Numbered from the stretch's first letter, positions 9,328 to 19,312 are shown. The stretch: 64,000 bases of DNA from Puniceicoccaceae bacterium (GCA_002729725.1 PBYS01000082.1:22797-86796), one strand, 5' to 3'. The notes: generated from the sequence alone by a model not told the origin. Translations and numbers: made by a program.

Positions 9328-10452
9328 TTACAACTTTGCCTTTGGTGAAAGAATTTCTTTTTGGATCACCGCTTCAACAATACGATCTTGATCGGATTCG
9401 CTCAAGTAAGGATGAAATGGCAGGCTGATGACTTCCTTGGCGGCTTTCTCGGTATTAGGGAAGCTCTTTTTTGCGCAGGGCAGATGGCTGAACACTGCCT
9501 GCTGGTGGAGTGGCTTGCGGTAATACACGGCGCTGGGAATGTCGGCTGCTTTGAGGACTTCGCCTAGGCTGTCTCGGTTTTGGGGGCGGATGGTGTATTG
9601 CGCGTAAATGTGCGTGTTGCCGGGCTGGATGGTGGGCACGGTCACATACTCCTTGAGTGCCTCGGAGTAACGGGCACCGACTTGCTGACGTAGGGCGATT
9701 TCTTCGTCGCGGAAGTTGGCAAACTTAGCTTGGATGACGGCGGCTTGCAGGCTGTCGCAGCGACCGTTGGTGCCGAGGATGTAGTGCGACTCACGCTCTT
9801 TGCAGCCGTGGTTGGTGACGGCGCGTAGGTCTTCGGCCAGTTGCTCGTCTGCGGTGAAGACGGCGCCGCCGTCGCCATAGCCGCCGAGCGGCTTGGCGGG
9901 AAAGAAGCTGGTGGTGGCCACATTGCCAAAGGTGCCGGCTTTGCGCCCGTTTTGCTCGGCGCCAAAACTTTGCGCGGCGTCTTCGATGATCTTAAGACCG
10001 TGCTTCTCGGCAATGGCTTCGAGGGCGGTGTAGTCGGGTAATTGCCCGAAGAGGTCGACGGGGATGATCGCCTTGGTTTTTGGGGTGATGGCTTTTTCGA
10101 CTTCGACCGGATCGATGTTATAAGTGTCGGGCGCGATGTCGACAAAGACGGGGGTGGCGCCAACCAGAGCGATGGTCTCGGCGGTACTGATCCAAGTGAA
10201 GGGCGTGGTAATCACTTCATCACCGGGGCCGATGCCGAGTGCGCGTAGTGCGACCTCCAAGGCCATCGTGCCGCTTGCGACGGCGATGCAGTGAAGCGGT
10301 TGGGAGTCGCCGAGGAATTCACCCAGTGTGGCCTCAAGTTCGTAAACTTCGGGGCCGTTGATGTAGCGGCCGTGTTCAAATACCTTGGCGACGGCGGCGT
10401 CGATTTGAGCCGCGCTATGGGCGTGGATGGCTTTGATGTCGATGAATTGCAT
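9328..10452 (-). CDS. DegT/DnrJ/EryC1 family sugar aminotransferase
   Basis: The 374-residue protein is a PLP-dependent NDP-ketosugar aminotransferase of the DegT/WbpE/PglE type. Visible motifs are ASGTMALEVAL (phosphate binding, about 59-69), EDAAQSFGA (157-165, where the conserved aspartate contacts the PLP nitrogen) and TSFFPAKPLGGYGDGG, in which K187 is the Schiff-base lysine. It would aminate a 3- or 4-keto-NDP-sugar for the surface polymer. It follows a family-2 glycosyltransferase gene with a 5-bp gap, so the two are cotranscribed. Confidence 0.9.
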   Translation of the reverse strand: MQFIDIKAIHAHSAAQIDAAVAKVFEHGRYINGPEVYELEATLGEFLGDSQPLHCIAVASGTMALEVALRALGIGPGDEVITTPFTWISTAETIALVGATPVFVDIAPDTYNIDPVEVEKAITPKTKAIIPVDLFGQLPDYTALEAIAEKHGLKIIEDAAQSFGAEQNGRKAGTFGNVATTSFFPAKPLGGYGDGGAVFTADEQLAEDLRAVTNHGCKERESHYILGTNGRCDSLQAAVIQAKFANFRDEEIALRQQVGARYSEALKEYVTVPTIQPGNTHIYAQYTIRPQNRDSLGEVLKAADIPSAVYYRKPLHQQAVFSHLPCAKKSFPNTEKAAKEVISLPFHPYLSESDQDRIVEAVIQKEILSPKAKL

Positions 10453-10457
10453 AGTGC

Positions 10458-11405
10458 TTATAAAGTTTCCGTGATTCGGGGTGTCTTCTGACTTTGGGAT
10501 TTACTGTTGAAATTAATTAGCTCGCCGATGAGGCCAGTGGAGATCAATTGCACGCCAAGAATGACGAGCAATATTCCGAGTTGAAGTAGCGGGCGCTGTC
10601 CAATGCTGTGGCCAAAGATGAGCTTTTCGATGGTTAAACTGGCTAGGATCAAAAAGCCTAGCATGCCGCTGATCATACCGAAGCCACCGAAAAAATGCCC
10701 TGGCCGTTTTAGATAGCGAGTGATTACGACCACAGTGATAAGATCGAGCCCGCCTTTGAATAGACGTTTCCAGCCGTATTTAGAAACGCCATGGGTGCGA
10801 CGGTGGTGCTCGACGGGTATCTCGGCGGTGGTGAAGCCCTCGGCTGCCAATAGCACGGGGATGTAGCGGTGCAGCTCGCCATAAAGCTCGACGCTGTGGA
10901 TGGCTTCGGCGCGGTAGGCTTTGAAGCCGCAGTTGAAGTCGTGAATTTTTACGCCCGAGGTGGCTCGAGTGGCGGCATTGAAGAAGCGAGAGGGCAAGGT
11001 CTTGCCGAGTGGATCTTTGCGGAGTTGTTTCCAGCCGGAGACACAGTCGTAGCCCTCGTCGAGCTTGGCTAGGAAGCTGGGGATCTCGGCTGGCTCGTCT
11101 TGCAGATCGGCATCCATGGTGAAGATGATGTCGCCGCGAGCTTGCTCAATTCCGGCGGAGAGGGCGGCGGCCTTGCCGTGGTTGCGGCGAAAGCGCAGTG
11201 CGACTACCTGCTCGGGGTGGGCTTGTTTGAGCGCTTCTATTTTTTTCCAAGACCCGTCGGTGCTGCCATCATCTACGAAGATCACCTCAAAGCTGCCCAG
11301 AGCGTTTGTTTCCACGGTGGCGGCTATCTGCTCGAACAGGGATGACAGCGTAGCTTCCTCGTTACAGAGGGGGATGACGATGGAAAGTGCGGGCTCGGTG
11401 GGCAT
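10458..11405 (-). CDS. GT2 membrane glycosyltransferase (GtrB/ArnC-like)
   Basis: The product has a GT2 catalytic domain opening SIVIPLCNEEATL, then FVDDGSTDGS and the metal site TMDADLQDEP. It ends in two C-terminal membrane segments (about residues 230-260 and 270-295). This is the layout of polyprenyl-phosphate glycosyltransferases such as GtrB, ArnC and DPM1, which make lipid-linked single sugars. Such a donor would suit the GT39-like enzyme near the left end of the window. It is the promoter-proximal gene of the pair with the aminotransferase and is divergent from the next GT2. Confidence 0.87.
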   Translation of the reverse strand: MPTEPALSIVIPLCNEEATLSSLFEQIAATVETNALGSFEVIFVDDGSTDGSWKKIEALKQAHPEQVVALRFRRNHGKAAALSAGIEQARGDIIFTMDADLQDEPAEIPSFLAKLDEGYDCVSGWKQLRKDPLGKTLPSRFFNAATRATSGVKIHDFNCGFKAYRAEAIHSVELYGELHRYIPVLLAAEGFTTAEIPVEHHRRTHGVSKYGWKRLFKGGLDLITVVVITRYLKRPGHFFGGFGMISGMLGFLILASLTIEKLIFGHSIGQRPLLQLGILLVILGVQLISTGLIGELINFNSKSQSQKTPRITETL

Positions 11406-11506
11406 AAATATTCTGGCAGTAGCTTGCTTGTGGCAGGCTCTTAGGCAAGCAGAGTTTGAATTGATAAATATTGCCCTTTGCCGGCAGCTTACATTACTTG
11501 AGGCGC

Positions 11507-12199
11507 ATGCAAGTATCCATTGTCATTCCCATCTATAATGAGTGTGAGACCCTGAACGAGATTGTAAATCGTGTGCGGGCGGTTGAGGGAATGTCGGTTA
11601 AGGAGATTATTTTAGTCGATGATTGCTCGACCGATGGCACGCGTGCCTTGTTGGAATCTGAGTTTCTGGACCCGATTTTCAAAAAGGCCTATCATCAGGT
11701 AAATCAAGGCAAGGGGGCGGCCTTGCGAACAGGTTTTGAGCTCGCCACGGGCGATATTGTCGCGATTCAGGATGCGGATTTGGAATATGATCCCGAAGAA
11801 CTGCCAGGGCTCTTACGGCCGATTTTACGTAATCAGGCGGATGTGGTCTTCGGCTCTCGTTTTATGGGCGGCGGTGCGCACCGCGTGGTCTTTTATTGGC
11901 ACATGTTGGGCAACAAGTTTTTGACTATGTTGAGCAATATGATGACGAATTTGAACCTGACCGACATGGAGTGCTGCTATAAGATTTTCCGCCGCGAGGT
12001 GCTTGAGCAAATAACTGTGGAGGAGAACCGTTTTGGGGTCGAGCCGGAGCTGACTGCTAAAATTTCAAAGCTTAATGTGCGCATCTACGAGGTCGGCATT
12101 TCGTATTACGGGCGCACATATGAAGAAGGTAAAAAAATCGGCTGGCGCGATGGGGTTCGCGCGATCTATGCGATCTTGAAATACGGCTTTTTTCGCTAG
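11507..12199 (+). CDS. GT2 family glycosyltransferase (DPM1-like, soluble)
   Basis: From the ATG at 11507 the protein begins [20 protein letters not shown] and carries [10 protein letters not shown] and the metal motif [10 protein letters not shown]. The rest ([34 protein letters not shown]) is the signature of a widespread soluble GT2 group annotated as dolichyl-phosphate-mannose synthase-like. It lacks the C-terminal membrane pair of its divergent neighbour. An upstream in-frame start at 11471 would lengthen it by 12 residues without family support. The role is probably synthesis of a lipid-linked or nucleotide-derived sugar intermediate. Confidence 0.85.
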   Translation: MQVSIVIPIYNECETLNEIVNRVRAVEGMSVKEIILVDDCSTDGTRALLESEFLDPIFKKAYHQVNQGKGAALRTGFELATGDIVAIQDADLEYDPEELPGLLRPILRNQADVVFGSRFMGGGAHRVVFYWHMLGNKFLTMLSNMMTNLNLTDMECCYKIFRREVLEQITVEENRFGVEPELTAKISKLNVRIYEVGISYYGRTYEEGKKIGWRDGVRAIYAILKYGFFR

Positions 12200-12340
12200 C
12201 TTAGTAAAGCTTCCGATATATTGTGAATATTGAGATCGTTGCCTAGTGTGGACGGCGATGGGGCTGTATCCTTTACGGAAGGCTCTTGCAAAAATGGCAA
12301 GTATCTGCCTAGTTAAATTTTTGTTCACCGATCAAATACT

Positions 12341-12661
12341 ATGAACTTACTTGCTTTTATTGAGAACATCAATGGTCCGGAGCTAATCCTGATCTTTCTC
12401 GTGGTCTTGCTCCTTTTCGGAGCGGAACGCTTGCCTGGGCTGTTTAAATCTTTAGGGCAGTCTGTACGCGAGTTTAAGAAAGCGACTCGTGGCATTGAGG
12501 AGGATATTCGCAGTGCGATGGACGTCGAGTCGACGCCCGTGACGCCTCGTGCCGCGCCGCAGACGGTCGCACAGCAAAATGCAGCGACTATACCGCCTAC
12601 GGAGACGGCTGTTGCTGCATCGGAGGCTGACAAGGCTGACTATACTGTGGCGCGTAAATGA
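12341..12661 (+). CDS. tatA: Twin-arginine translocase subunit TatA/TatE family
   Basis: The 106-residue product has the TatA plan: a short N-terminal membrane helix (about residues 10-24), the hinge motif LFGAERLPGL with the expected F-G and R-L-P, an amphipathic helix (LGQSVREFKKATRG), and a disordered acidic, alanine/proline-rich tail. TatA multimers form the channel for folded proteins in the inner membrane. No TatC is in the window. It lies 23 bp before an HtrA-type protease, and no Shine-Dalgarno sequence precedes the ATG. Confidence 0.9.
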   Translation: MNLLAFIENINGPELILIFLVVLLLFGAERLPGLFKSLGQSVREFKKATRGIEEDIRSAMDVESTPVTPRAAPQTVAQQNAATIPPTETAVAASEADKADYTVARK

Positions 12662-12684
12662 ACTGCTAGAGTCCGCGGGTAGCC

Positions 12685-14163
12685 ATGCTCTCTTTATCTC
12701 AAATGCGTGCCTTGCTGAAGCTTATACATTTTTTTCGCGTTCCCTGCCTTGTTTGCTGGAGCGCGCTTTGTGTGCAAGCTGCCGATTTAGAACTGCCGCT
12801 TGATTCGAGTGGCATCAAGCGGGATGACCCCAATTATCTCACGAGTTATGCACCAATCCTGAAACCTGCAAAAGAAGCGGTCGTGGCGGTGCACTCGGCG
12901 AGTATTTTACGCTATATCCGGCAGAGGGGAATGGACCCGCGGATGGAAATGCTGCGTCGCTATTACGGCTTGCCGACTCCGCAACGTGCGGAGCCAGAAG
13001 AGGTCGAGCGTCGTATCAATGAAGGTGTGGGTTCAGGTGTGGTGATTTCTGCAGATGGCTATATTTTGACAAATAGCCATGTCATTACTGCGCGCGATGG
13101 AGAGCCCGCCGATGAGCTTCTCGTGGAGCTCAATGATGGCCGCGAGTTGGCTGCCCGTCTGGTGGGGCGTGACCCGAGCAGCGACCTCGCGGTGCTTAAG
13201 GTCGAGGCGGATGGGCTGCCTCATTTGCCGATTGCAGATAGTGATCAGCTTGAGGTGGGCGACGTGGTATTTGCGATTGGCAATCCTATGGGAGTTGGGC
13301 TTACGATTACGCAGGGGATTGTGTCGGCGACCAAGCGCAGTAATTTGTCGATCTTGGGCGAGTCTGGCTATGAGAGTTTTATCCAGACCGATGCCCCCAT
13401 CAATCCTGGTAATTCGGGGGGCGCCTTAGTCGATGCCTATGGGCGTTTAGTGGGGATCAATACCGCCATTCTTTCGCGCAGTGGCGGGAGTATTGGCCTG
13501 GGCTTTGCGATTCCATCGACCTTCGCGCGTTCGATTGCTTTGGCATTGGTGCGCGATGGCGAGGTGCGGCGTGGCATGTTGGGCGTGAGTTTGAAAGATG
13601 TCGATGCGACTTATGCGGAAGCCTTCCAGGTGCCTGAAAGGGCGGGGGTCTTGATTCAGTCGGTGACCGAGGGCTTGCCCGCCGCACTGGCGGGGCTATT
13701 ACGGGGAGACGTGATTGTAGGCATCAATGGCGTCGCTGTGAAAACGATCAAAGATATGCGTATTCAGGTAGCGGCCAGTCCGCCGGGAGAGTCGGTCAGT
13801 GTGCGCTTTCGTCGCGAGGGGGCGCTTCATGAGTTAGATGTGGTGCTGGCAGATCCCGAGAATCCATACGGCGAGGATGCGTATGAGAGAGAGTTATTAC
13901 AAGGGGTTCATTGCGCATGGGTGGACGATGCTTTACGTAAAAAATATGGGCTCGATCGGCGAGTTCAAGGACTGGTTGTGGTGAAAGTAGAGGCAGATTC
14001 GGGCTTCAGGGAGGCGATTGCACCTGGGCTTGTCTTTCTTGAAATTAATGGAGTGGTGCCTGAATCGTTTTCGCATGCGCGCTCTTTGTTAGACTCGAGA
14101 CCTGTGAGTCGAGTTTACGTATATTATCGAGGGAGTGTTAGTTATCTGGCACTGCGCCCCTAG
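12685..14163 (+). CDS. HtrA/DegP-type periplasmic serine protease
   Basis: A 492-residue S1C protease with a hydrophobic export signal (about residues 10-32, ending near A-D). Its trypsin-like domain has H132 in TNSHVI, D167 in SSDLAV and S244 in NPGNSGGAL, a complete catalytic triad. A PDZ domain follows (about 285-375), and a second divergent PDZ-like region may lie at 395-490. Proteins of this family degrade or refold damaged envelope proteins. The start is the first Met before the signal; MRALLKL seven residues in is an alternative. The second PDZ is much less clear than in E. coli DegP. Confidence 0.9.
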   Translation: MLSLSQMRALLKLIHFFRVPCLVCWSALCVQAADLELPLDSSGIKRDDPNYLTSYAPILKPAKEAVVAVHSASILRYIRQRGMDPRMEMLRRYYGLPTPQRAEPEEVERRINEGVGSGVVISADGYILTNSHVITARDGEPADELLVELNDGRELAARLVGRDPSSDLAVLKVEADGLPHLPIADSDQLEVGDVVFAIGNPMGVGLTITQGIVSATKRSNLSILGESGYESFIQTDAPINPGNSGGALVDAYGRLVGINTAILSRSGGSIGLGFAIPSTFARSIALALVRDGEVRRGMLGVSLKDVDATYAEAFQVPERAGVLIQSVTEGLPAALAGLLRGDVIVGINGVAVKTIKDMRIQVAASPPGESVSVRFRREGALHELDVVLADPENPYGEDAYERELLQGVHCAWVDDALRKKYGLDRRVQGLVVVKVEADSGFREAIAPGLVFLEINGVVPESFSHARSLLDSRPVSRVYVYYRGSVSYLALRP

Positions 14164-14324
14164 CCTGTGCCTGAGCCTGCGGCTTGATTCCTTTGAGGTC
14201 TCATCGTGTCGCTTTTACGATTTGTTGACTAATTTTTCGTAAAGTGAAAACGATGACGGATTCGAGCTTCTGATGTCTTGACCTTAGGGGCGCTTCAGCC
14301 GAATCTTTGTGAAGAAAATTCACC

Positions 14325-14837
14325 ATGCAGCAGCATCGCGCTTTAATACTCCGTAGTAATCGTTTTTTAGGTTCAGCTCTCGTCGACAAGGGGTTGGTTT
14401 CTTCGGGGGACCTAGAGGAAGCGAACGGCAAGTTCATGGAGGCGATTCAGGCCGCTGACTTGAAGCGTGCATCGATCCTATCAACTTTGCTGTTCGATCT
14501 GAAGAAGCTGGAAGAGTCGAAACTATTAGATCACTTAGTGGAAGAGGAGAAGTTGGGCTTGATTGATTTGAATCATATCGAGCTACAGTCCTTGCGCCCG
14601 ATGAAGGTCGACTTACCGTTATGTTGGGCCTCGTCGACGGTTCCATTTGACCATGTCGAAGGCACTTACATGTTGGCTTCATGCTACTATATGAGTGCGC
14701 CCGTAGTTAAATATTGGGAAGAGGCGCTCGACGGGCGAGTGCTTTGGTACGGCACGTCAATGTCGTCACTGAGTCGTGCCTTGGAGCGCATAGAGGAAGT
14801 TCACGAAGCCGAAGATGCTGCCGAAGAGGAATCGTAA
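14325..14837 (+). CDS. GspE N-terminal-domain-like protein
   Basis: The 170-residue protein has FLGSALVDKGLVSSGDLEEA near its start, the pattern of the T2SSE-N/MshEN domain (L-G-x-L-L-v-x-x-G-x-i-s-x-x-q-L) found at the front of GspE/PilB ATPases. It has no Walker motif. The C-terminal 25 residues are acidic. It is the first gene of a set leading to a full PilB/GspE ATPase at 17573, so it may regulate or adapt that machine. Some MshEN domains bind c-di-GMP; I cannot tell whether this one keeps the ligand residues. Confidence 0.6.
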   Translation: MQQHRALILRSNRFLGSALVDKGLVSSGDLEEANGKFMEAIQAADLKRASILSTLLFDLKKLEESKLLDHLVEEEKLGLIDLNHIELQSLRPMKVDLPLCWASSTVPFDHVEGTYMLASCYYMSAPVVKYWEEALDGRVLWYGTSMSSLSRALERIEEVHEAEDAAEEES

Positions 14838-14870
14838 TAAAGATGAACAAGAATTTAATTTAAACTTTAT

Positions 14871-16169
14871 ATGGCATACAGCGTTTTAATTCTAGATGAC
14901 GATGTAGACTTTAACAGTCTGCTCACAGATATTTTCGAACAAGCCGATTACATCGTGACTTCTATCACCGATCCCATCGAGGCGGTTGAAGTCTTTCGTG
15001 AAACGGAGTACGATCTTGTGGTGACCGACCATAAAATGCCAGATATGACGGGGGCCGAGTTCATGAAGGTGATCAAGGAGGTGAAGCCTGAAGTGCCTGT
15101 CATTATGGTATCAGGCTATTTAGAAAATGATACGATTCGTGAGTTGATCAGTGAAGGTGTCGGCGGCGTGTTTTTGAAGCCGCTCAATATTTTTTCTTTA
15201 ATGGAGCGAACTGCCGAGTTAATTGAAGAGGCGAAGAAAATCGAGAAGGCCCCCGCGCATGCGGACGTCGTTGACGATGCGGGGGATGCTGGAGCTAAGT
15301 TTGGCTTCTCGTTTCGTTCATACCCCTGCAAATCAGGTGCGTCAGCCTCTTTTGCTGAGCGTTTGTATAGCTTGCGTAATTTTAAATCTACCCTGTCTCT
15401 GATTGGGGAGCCTGGTATGCACTACCGCAGTATTTGTGAAGATATTCGTGGTTTTTACGAAAGTCATGAAGAACATTTCATCTACCTCAGTGCCGGCTCC
15501 TTTGATGAGCAGCAAGCGTTGTCGTTGATCGAAGCTGCCAAGGAGCAGGGTGCCGAGCGCGTGACATGTGTGCTGCTGGAGCTGGAGACTATGGATGTGG
15601 CGCAAAAAAAGCTGGCGACTGCACTGGCTAAGCATGAAGGCCCCTTTGATGTGTTTGACGTGGTTCTACGAACGATTTTTTGCGTGAGTGGGGATTTGGA
15701 TTCTCTTTTCGACGAAGGTCTGATCGATGAAAATTTATACATTTTGATGGGAACTGCTGAGGTGCAGGTGCCGCCTTTGCGCGAGTGTAATGTCGATGTC
15801 GGGGTGATGGCACAACAACTGGTTGTTGAAGTCGCTCGCGAGGCTTCCTTGGCGGCGGTTCCTCGGTTTGAACGTTCGGCGCGCGATTTGTTTCGTCAGC
15901 ATTCCTGGGAACGTAACTATGAGGAGTTACGCGTGACTGTGCGTAAGATTGTTGAAGATAATCCGGGTGATGTGATTACACACGCTGCGGTAAAATCGGC
16001 CCTTCGGGTGAGTTCAGGAGCTTCGCCACGCACGCTCTATGAGTCGCACCTTTCCAGTCAACAGGTCGACTATTTACGTGCGGCAGCTGTCTTGTTTGGT
16101 GGAGATCAGAGTCGGGCGGCTAGCTTTTGGGGGACCGACGTGACCACTATCGAGGCAAAGATGAAATAG
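14871..16169 (+). CDS. Response regulator with degenerate NtrC-like AAA domain (copy 1)
   Basis: Residues 1-120 are a complete receiver: acidic pocket D9-D11, phosphoacceptor D53 in VTDHKMP, S81 and K103. Residues about 172-360 follow the outline of a sigma-54-activator AAA+ domain, but the catalytic parts are gone. The Walker A position reads LIGEPGMHYRS with no GK[ST], no GAFTGA loop is visible, and Walker B is replaced by VLLELETMD. The VPPLREC segment (300-305) and the WERNYEELR segment (346-354) still match the R-finger and WPGNVREL regions. The C-terminus has no clear Fis-type helix-turn-helix. It probably acts as a phosphorylation-controlled binding protein rather than as a transcriptional ATPase. 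Confidence 0.75.
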   Translation: MAYSVLILDDDVDFNSLLTDIFEQADYIVTSITDPIEAVEVFRETEYDLVVTDHKMPDMTGAEFMKVIKEVKPEVPVIMVSGYLENDTIRELISEGVGGVFLKPLNIFSLMERTAELIEEAKKIEKAPAHADVVDDAGDAGAKFGFSFRSYPCKSGASASFAERLYSLRNFKSTLSLIGEPGMHYRSICEDIRGFYESHEEHFIYLSAGSFDEQQALSLIEAAKEQGAERVTCVLLELETMDVAQKKLATALAKHEGPFDVFDVVLRTIFCVSGDLDSLFDEGLIDENLYILMGTAEVQVPPLRECNVDVGVMAQQLVVEVAREASLAAVPRFERSARDLFRQHSWERNYEELRVTVRKIVEDNPGDVITHAAVKSALRVSSGASPRTLYESHLSSQQVDYLRAAAVLFGGDQSRAASFWGTDVTTIEAKMK

Positions 16170-16212
16170 TTAAATGCTGCTTTTTTAGGGGAATATAGAA
16201 AAGATATATTAT

Positions 16213-17529
16213 ATGGCCGGACGAATATTAGTTTTAGACGACGAAGAGAACTACGCAGAGATGCTCCAGGATTTACTTCGGGAGAATAATTATCGCGTGG
16301 ATATGGCTACTCGTCCAGAGCGGGCGATTACACAGTTGGAAGAGATACCCTACGATCTCGTGATTTCCGATTATAAGATGCCTGTTATGGATGGTGCCGA
16401 CTTCTTGAAAAAAGCTCGGGAGTTGTATCCGAACCTGCCATTCATCCTGGTCTCTGGGCTGATGAATACACCCGAGCTGGTCAAGGTGGCGAATATGAGT
16501 GTGACGCTCGTGATGGAGAAGCCACTAGATACGGGAGCATTTCTACAGCATGTCGCGCGTTTCTCGGATCCAATGACAGATCTGGAAAAGGAGCAATGTG
16601 CGCAAGAGGGGCAAGCTGCTGCCGCAGAAGCGATTGCACTGAGTTTTCCTGAGGAACCGCGCTTTTTTAGTGCAAGTAATTTCTTGGCAAATCGCTTCTT
16701 ACAAAGCGCATGGGGCATTGCCAAGGAAGGGGCCGAGCTCTATATATTAGAGCCACGCGGCGGTGATGCGGAGCTTGCGATTAAGGATTTATCGCGCTGG
16801 CGCGGAAATGGTGATATGCCAGTTGATCTCTTTGATTTACCTCTATTGGTCTCGGAGGCTGTTTCGAAGTTGCGAACTGTGCTTTCTGATTTTGAAAAGA
16901 GTCGGGTGGTGGGAGTACGCTTGAATTCGGTCGATGATATGCCGCGAGCGCATAAATTGACTGAAGCTGCGCAGCGAGAAGTCGAAGGCTCAGAGTCCTT
17001 ATTGATCATTTATATCGTTAGCGAAGATACGACTGAGACAATACGCACAGCCTTTGAAGACGCGACTGGTGAGGCGGGGGTTGTGCTGCCTAGCATTAGT
17101 TTGCGTCCAAGTGATTTAGCGGTTTATGCACGGCGAGTCGCTCGTATCGCTGCGGAGCGCGCGGGGCGTAGTTTATGCGGTGAATTTACACCCGAGGCAG
17201 TGTATGGTTTACTCTCCTATGAGTGGCCTGGTAATTATAAACAAATTCAGGAAGTAGTGAATGGTGCGGTTCATACGAGTGCCGATGAGTCGATCACGCT
17301 TGACGTGTTGAACGAGGTAATTGGAGCGCCTATTACTCTAGTTCCTGCGGAGGCTCGCATGCACACTTTGATGAAAGCAGAACAACAGCGCTACCTGCAA
17401 GAGCAGTTGCTGCAAGGCGGATTGACCGCCGCTGAACTCGCAAAAAAGCTAGAGCTCGACCCTTCAGTTCAAACTAAAGCCGACTTAAAGAACATGCCGC
17501 TGCTCCGGGAAGAGCTCGGCCGGATTTGA
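16213..17529 (+). CDS. Response regulator with degenerate NtrC-like AAA domain (copy 2)
   Basis: This is a paralogue of the preceding gene with the same plan. The receiver has D53 in ISDYKMP, S81 and K103, followed by an eroded NtrC-type ATPase. No Walker A or GAFTGA can be found, yet SLRPSDLAVYARR and YEWPGNYKQIQEVV keep the end-of-AAA landmarks. The C-terminus (RYLQEQLLQGGLTAAELAKKL) resembles the start of a Fis/HTH domain but stops early. It lies 43 bp after its paralogue and 43 bp before the PilB/GspE ATPase, so the three are likely cotranscribed. Confidence 0.75.
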   Translation: MAGRILVLDDEENYAEMLQDLLRENNYRVDMATRPERAITQLEEIPYDLVISDYKMPVMDGADFLKKARELYPNLPFILVSGLMNTPELVKVANMSVTLVMEKPLDTGAFLQHVARFSDPMTDLEKEQCAQEGQAAAAEAIALSFPEEPRFFSASNFLANRFLQSAWGIAKEGAELYILEPRGGDAELAIKDLSRWRGNGDMPVDLFDLPLLVSEAVSKLRTVLSDFEKSRVVGVRLNSVDDMPRAHKLTEAAQREVEGSESLLIIYIVSEDTTETIRTAFEDATGEAGVVLPSISLRPSDLAVYARRVARIAAERAGRSLCGEFTPEAVYGLLSYEWPGNYKQIQEVVNGAVHTSADESITLDVLNEVIGAPITLVPAEARMHTLMKAEQQRYLQEQLLQGGLTAAELAKKLELDPSVQTKADLKNMPLLREELGRI

Positions 17530-17572
17530 TCTTTACGCCTGACTTCCCTCCCCCTTGACTCACTCTTAGATT

Positions 17573-19312
17573 ATGGCTCTTGCTCGTATCCAAACTGCTA
17601 TTCTGGACAATTTACTCCAGATGGGTCATTTGACCGAGGCGCAATTTAAGAATATCATCGAGACAGATGAGGAGATGTCAGGCGATGCGGTCGAGGCCTT
17701 ACTGGCAACCGAGTATAGAATTACGCAGCATCAATTGTTATTCGCGAAAAGCCGCGCTTTTGATCTGACGCCAATTAATATCAAGCGTTGCATGGTCACG
17801 GAGACCACTTACTCCAAGCTGGATAAGGATTTTTGCCAGACGCATAAAGTTCTGCCGCTAGGCTTTGCGGGCGACTATATTATCATCGCACTGAGTAACC
17901 CATTTGATCTGCATGTGACTAGTAAGGTGCATGAGATTTCGGGCATGAAAGTGTCTGTTTTGTTGGGGCTGCAGTCCGAGATCGAGAAACTTGTTGATGA
18001 TAAAGATGATCAGCGTCAGGCAGTTGGCTTTGGTGATGTGGTTGAGGCACTTGGTGCGGACTATGAGAGCGAGGAAGAGATCGACGAGGATGATTTTTCT
18101 GATGAAGAGTCGGCGCCGATTATCAAGCTGGCAAACCGGATTGTAGAGGAGGCGTATTTCGCGGGTGCCAGTGATATTCACATCGAGCCATTTGAAAAAG
18201 AAACTCGCGTGCGCGTGCGCGTTGATGGCGTCTTGCAAAATCGTTTGACGATACCAACTGCGGCCTCGGGAGCATTGTTGGCACGCCTAAAAGTGATGGC
18301 ACAATTGGATATTGCGGAGAAGCGCATGCCCCAGGATGGACGTATTATTTTTAAGCAATACAATAAGCGTGGGGTCGATATCGACTTGCGTGTGTCGACC
18401 GCACCGTTGAATCACGGCGAGGGGATGGTCATGCGTATCTTAGATAAGCAGAAGAGTACCTTGCCTCTCCCAGCGCTTGGCTTTTCTGAGCGCAACCTCG
18501 GGCTCTATCGTGAGCTGATTCAGCGGCCTTATGGCATGATCTTGCACTGTGGACCGACTGGTTCGGGTAAATCGATGACGCTCTATTCCGCGCTCAACGA
18601 GATCAATACAGCTGATATTTGTATTCGCACGGCGGAGGACCCGATCGAGTATACCTTGCCTGGACTCTTGCAAATGCAGATGCAGCGCAAAATCGGGCTC
18701 ACATTTGCGTCTGCCCTGCGCGCCTTTTTGCGTCAGGATCCGGATGTGATTCTGGTGGGGGAAATTCGTGACCGCGAAACTGCTGGCATCGCCGTGGAAG
18801 CTGCGCTTACGGGGCACTTACTCTTTAGCACGCTTCACACTAATGATGCACCCACGACTGTCTCGCGACTCACTGAGATGGGGATCGAGCCTTTTATGAT
18901 TTCGGCTTCGTTGATTTGTGTGTGTGCCCAGCGTCTGATGCGCCGCGTCTGTAAATCATGTAAAAAGAACTACATGCCAGAAGGAAACGAGGCCGAGATT
19001 ATTCAGCGCGCGTTGAGTTGGACGGGGAAGGTGCCTGGCTTGAGCGAAGACGGTTGCCCCAGTTGCGGTGGTAATGGCTACAAAGGCCGGGTGGGTATTC
19101 ATGAATTGATGGCGACCAGCGAAGACTTGATTAAAGCGATTAATGCGGGGGAGGAGGCGGCCGTGATTAAGCGTATCGCCATGCGCACCGGCATGATGAC
19201 CTTGCACCAAGACAGTATGCTCAAGGTCAAAGAGGGCCTCACGACTATGGAAGAATCGCTTGGCACCGTGCCGCCGGATATGGAGGAATATGAGGTCGAT
19301 CACAACCTATAG
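17573..19312 (+). CDS. Type II secretion/type IV pilus assembly ATPase (GspE/PilB)
   Basis: The 579-residue protein has an MshEN-type N-domain (residues about 1-145), an acidic linker (165-180) and a full secretion ATPase. Walker A is GPTGSGKS (327-334), the Asp box AEDPIEY (354-360), Walker [11 protein letters not shown] (391-400) and the His box STLHTND (419-425). A zinc-binding set is C460, C463, C495 and C498. It powers pseudopilus or pilus assembly from the cytoplasmic face. No inner-membrane PilC/GspF, pilin or secretin lies next to it in the window. Its distinctive neighbours are the two ATPase-dead regulators. Confidence 0.92.
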   Translation: MALARIQTAILDNLLQMGHLTEAQFKNIIETDEEMSGDAVEALLATEYRITQHQLLFAKSRAFDLTPINIKRCMVTETTYSKLDKDFCQTHKVLPLGFAGDYIIIALSNPFDLHVTSKVHEISGMKVSVLLGLQSEIEKLVDDKDDQRQAVGFGDVVEALGADYESEEEIDEDDFSDEESAPIIKLANRIVEEAYFAGASDIHIEPFEKETRVRVRVDGVLQNRLTIPTAASGALLARLKVMAQLDIAEKRMPQDGRIIFKQYNKRGVDIDLRVSTAPLNHGEGMVMRILDKQKSTLPLPALGFSERNLGLYRELIQRPYGMILHCGPTGSGKSMTLYSALNEINTADICIRTAEDPIEYTLPGLLQMQMQRKIGLTFASALRAFLRQDPDVILVGEIRDRETAGIAVEAALTGHLLFSTLHTNDAPTTVSRLTEMGIEPFMISASLICVCAQRLMRRVCKSCKKNYMPEGNEAEIIQRALSWTGKVPGLSEDGCPSCGGNGYKGRVGIHELMATSEDLIKAINAGEEAAVIKRIAMRTGMMTLHQDSMLKVKEGLTTMEESLGTVPPDMEEYEVDHNL

